Shown here piece by piece: positions 5,847-6,483 of a DNA stretch of 6,483 nt. This DNA is from Zoogloeaceae bacterium (GTDB taxonomy: Bacteria; Pseudomonadota; Gammaproteobacteria; Burkholderiales; Rhodocyclaceae), in contig JAITNI010000198.1 of the NCBI GenBank assembly GCA_031290535.1, forward strand, positions 1-6,483, given 5' to 3'. Every line of letters begins with the position of its first letter. Position 1 is the stretch's first letter. The notes under the pieces are model-generated. The model was not told where the DNA came from. It was given only the letters and a program-made list of their open reading frames with translations, and ran no database searches. The position numbers and the translations under genes were made by a program.

Positions 5847-5941
5847 CTTCCCCCCTGTCAAGGGGGGATTGAGGGGGGTTTGGGATTTGTGTAATCTGAA
5901 CCCTCTCAAACCCCTCCTGCACCTCCCCTTGACAGGGGAGG
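5847..5941. repeat. Fold-back repeat family, copy C
   Basis: A roughly 95-base copy in the same orientation as A and B. Bases 5847-5885 are identical to the left arm of A (1230-1268). The right arm (about 5898-5941) starts GAACCCTCTCAAACCCC and ends TCCCCTTGACAGGGGAGG; its reverse complement closely follows the left arm. Only about a dozen bases separate the arms, so this is the most compact copy and would fold into one long imperfect hairpin. The right end incidentally provides a consensus -35 hexamer TTGACA (5929-5934) pointing to the CHASE2 gene, but no -10 follows at the right distance. Confidence 0.87.
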
Positions 5942-5949
5942 ATGATTTG

Positions 5950-5964
5950 CTGCGCTACGCGCAG
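5950..5964 (+). promoter_or_regulatory. Small hairpin touching a Shine-Dalgarno-like sequence
   Basis: CTGCGC (5950-5955) pairs perfectly with GCGCAG (5959-5964) around the loop TAC. The last two bases of the right arm belong to AGGAGA (5963-5968), the only Shine-Dalgarno-like sequence before the CHASE2 gene, so folding could partly mask it. Confidence 0.3.
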
Positions 5965-5979
5965 GAGATTTGAACGTTC

Positions 5980-6021
5980 ATGCAATCACACTGCCCCGTT
6001 CCTTTCAACATGACTTCATGA
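5980..6021 (+). CDS. Possible 13-codon leader ORF overlapping the CHASE2 start
   Basis: An ATG at 5980 opens a frame for MQSHCPVPFNMTS and ends at TGA (6019-6021), which overlaps the CHASE2 start as ATGA. AGGAGA (5963-5968) is 11 bases before it, slightly far but usable. The CHASE2 start has no ribosome site of its own, so translation could be passed from this leader. Very short and unsupported by homology, hence low confidence. Confidence 0.22.
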   Translation: MQSHCPVPFNMTS

Positions 6022-6483
6022 AAACCCGGCTCCTGCTCATCCTGTTGGCCTGCGCGTGTGTGCTGGCGGCGGAATATGGCCGTCCTGCCCTGCTGGCGCG
6101 TTTTGACGAGGGGCTCAAGGATTTTTTGCTTCAGATCGCGGCAGGAACCGCCCCGGAAAACCGGGTTGTGGTGGTCGATATCGACGATGATTCCATTGAG
6201 CAGCTTGGCTCCTGGCCCTGGCCGCGCAGCCGGATTGCCGATCTGGTGGAAATGCTGCTGACCGATTATCAGGCGCAGGCGGTGGGGCTGGACATCGTCT
6301 TTCCCGAACCCCGCGACCCGGAAGGCGATCTGCGATTGACGGCGCTGGCCGAATACGCGCCCGTCTCGCTGGCGCAGGTGTTCGATTTCACGCCCCGCTA
6401 TCCGAATCTCAATCTGGGCGACCTGCCGCCGCCACCCGCCATGACGCCTGCTTCTGAGGCCGGCATCCGCGCCTTTGGCTATG
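6018..6483 (+). CDS. CHASE2-domain membrane sensor protein, N-terminal part (3' end outside window)
   Basis: The first 155 residues of a protein that runs off the right edge. Residues 4-18 (RLLLILLACACVLAA) form an N-terminal membrane anchor or signal-anchor. The extracytoplasmic CHASE2 domain follows: VVVVDIDDDSI (50-60), WPWPR (66-70) and VGLDIVFPEPRD (89-100) are its hallmark blocks. CHASE2 is a periplasmic ligand-sensing domain, normally followed by a few membrane helices and a cytoplasmic output: adenylate/guanylate cyclase, GGDEF/EAL, histidine kinase or Ser/Thr kinase. The output domain is beyond this window, so its signalling type cannot be stated. The ATG at 6018 is chosen because it gives a clean membrane anchor; it lacks a Shine-Dalgarno and overlaps the stop of a tiny upstream frame. 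It is divergent from the glycosyltransferase and need not be functionally linked to it. Confidence 0.9.
   Translation, partial: MKTRLLLILLACACVLAAEYGRPALLARFDEGLKDFLLQIAAGTAPENRVVVVDIDDDSIEQLGSWPWPRSRIADLVEMLLTDYQAQAVGLDIVFPEPRDPEGDLRLTALAEYAPVSLAQVFDFTPRYPNLNLGDLPPPPAMTPASEAGIRAFGY

Larger units (their letters stand above)
5643..6017. other. Gene-free gap between divergent glycosyltransferase and CHASE2 genes
   Basis: This 375-base divergent region holds a candidate glycosyltransferase promoter (5768-5773) with an inverted repeat behind it (5790-5820), fold-back repeat copy C (5847-5941), a short hairpin (5950-5964) and a possible leader ORF (5980-6021). A small inverted repeat CAGGAA/TTCCTG with a 3-base loop lies near 5741-5755 in the would-be 5' leader of the glycosyltransferase. 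A 62-codon minus-strand frame with a TTG start at 5830 abuts the glycosyltransferase but has no ribosome site or recognisable family. Confidence 0.6.

Noticed and set aside
1230..5941. CRISPR array
   Set aside because: Only three repeat copies, kilobases apart with genes between them and variable middles; no regular spacers and no cas genes.
1230..5941. Integron attC sites and gene cassettes
   Set aside because: The elements are palindromic and follow gene blocks, but the GTTRRRY/RYYYAAC cores are not seen, gene directions alternate, and there is no tyrosine integrase.

Overview
The window is GC-rich proteobacterial-type DNA, most likely beta- or gammaproteobacterial. That placement is an inference from base composition, the GDP-D-rhamnose gene pair, a CHASE2 sensor and the style of the G/C-rich fold-back repeats; no rRNA or tRNA is present to fix the taxon. 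Five convincing genes cover most of it, two of them cut by the window edges, and three gene-free gaps each carry one copy of the same fold-back repeat.

Layout: (1) 1-1071 (+) is the C-terminal end of a large acidic, Gly/Asn/Asp/Thr-rich secreted protein with one RTX-like calcium-binding motif, followed by a strong intrinsic terminator at 1148-1174. (2) 1072-1508 is a gap with terminator, repeat copy A and an extended -10 promoter. (3) 1509-2543 (gmd) and 2554-3438 (rmd-like) form a two-gene operon converting GDP-D-mannose to GDP-6-deoxy-4-keto-mannose and then, most likely, GDP-D-rhamnose. (4) 3470-4030 (-) is a complete solitary serine recombinase of the resolvase/invertase type, convergent with rmd. 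(5) 4031-4493 is a gap with repeat copy B, a degenerate inverted copy, and an AT-rich island holding several TGTCA motifs that could be a recombination site or an old transposon end. (6) 4494-5642 (-) is a GT-B fold family 4 glycosyltransferase. (7) 5643-6017 is a gap with a candidate promoter and operator for the glycosyltransferase, repeat copy C, and a possible 13-codon leader ORF. (8) 6018-6483 (+) is the N-terminus of a CHASE2-domain membrane sensor running off the right edge.

The central genes read as a small sugar-nucleotide and glycan assembly region: Gmd and Rmd supply an activated 6-deoxyhexose and the GT4 enzyme could use it for an O-antigen-like polysaccharide or for a surface protein glycan. 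The upstream RTX/S-layer-like protein is a possible but unproven acceptor. The recombinase and the repeats at every boundary suggest that this segment was assembled or rearranged. I see no convincing previously undescribed system. The least explained items are the repeat family, the res-like island next to the recombinase, and the leader ORF whose stop overlaps the CHASE2 start.
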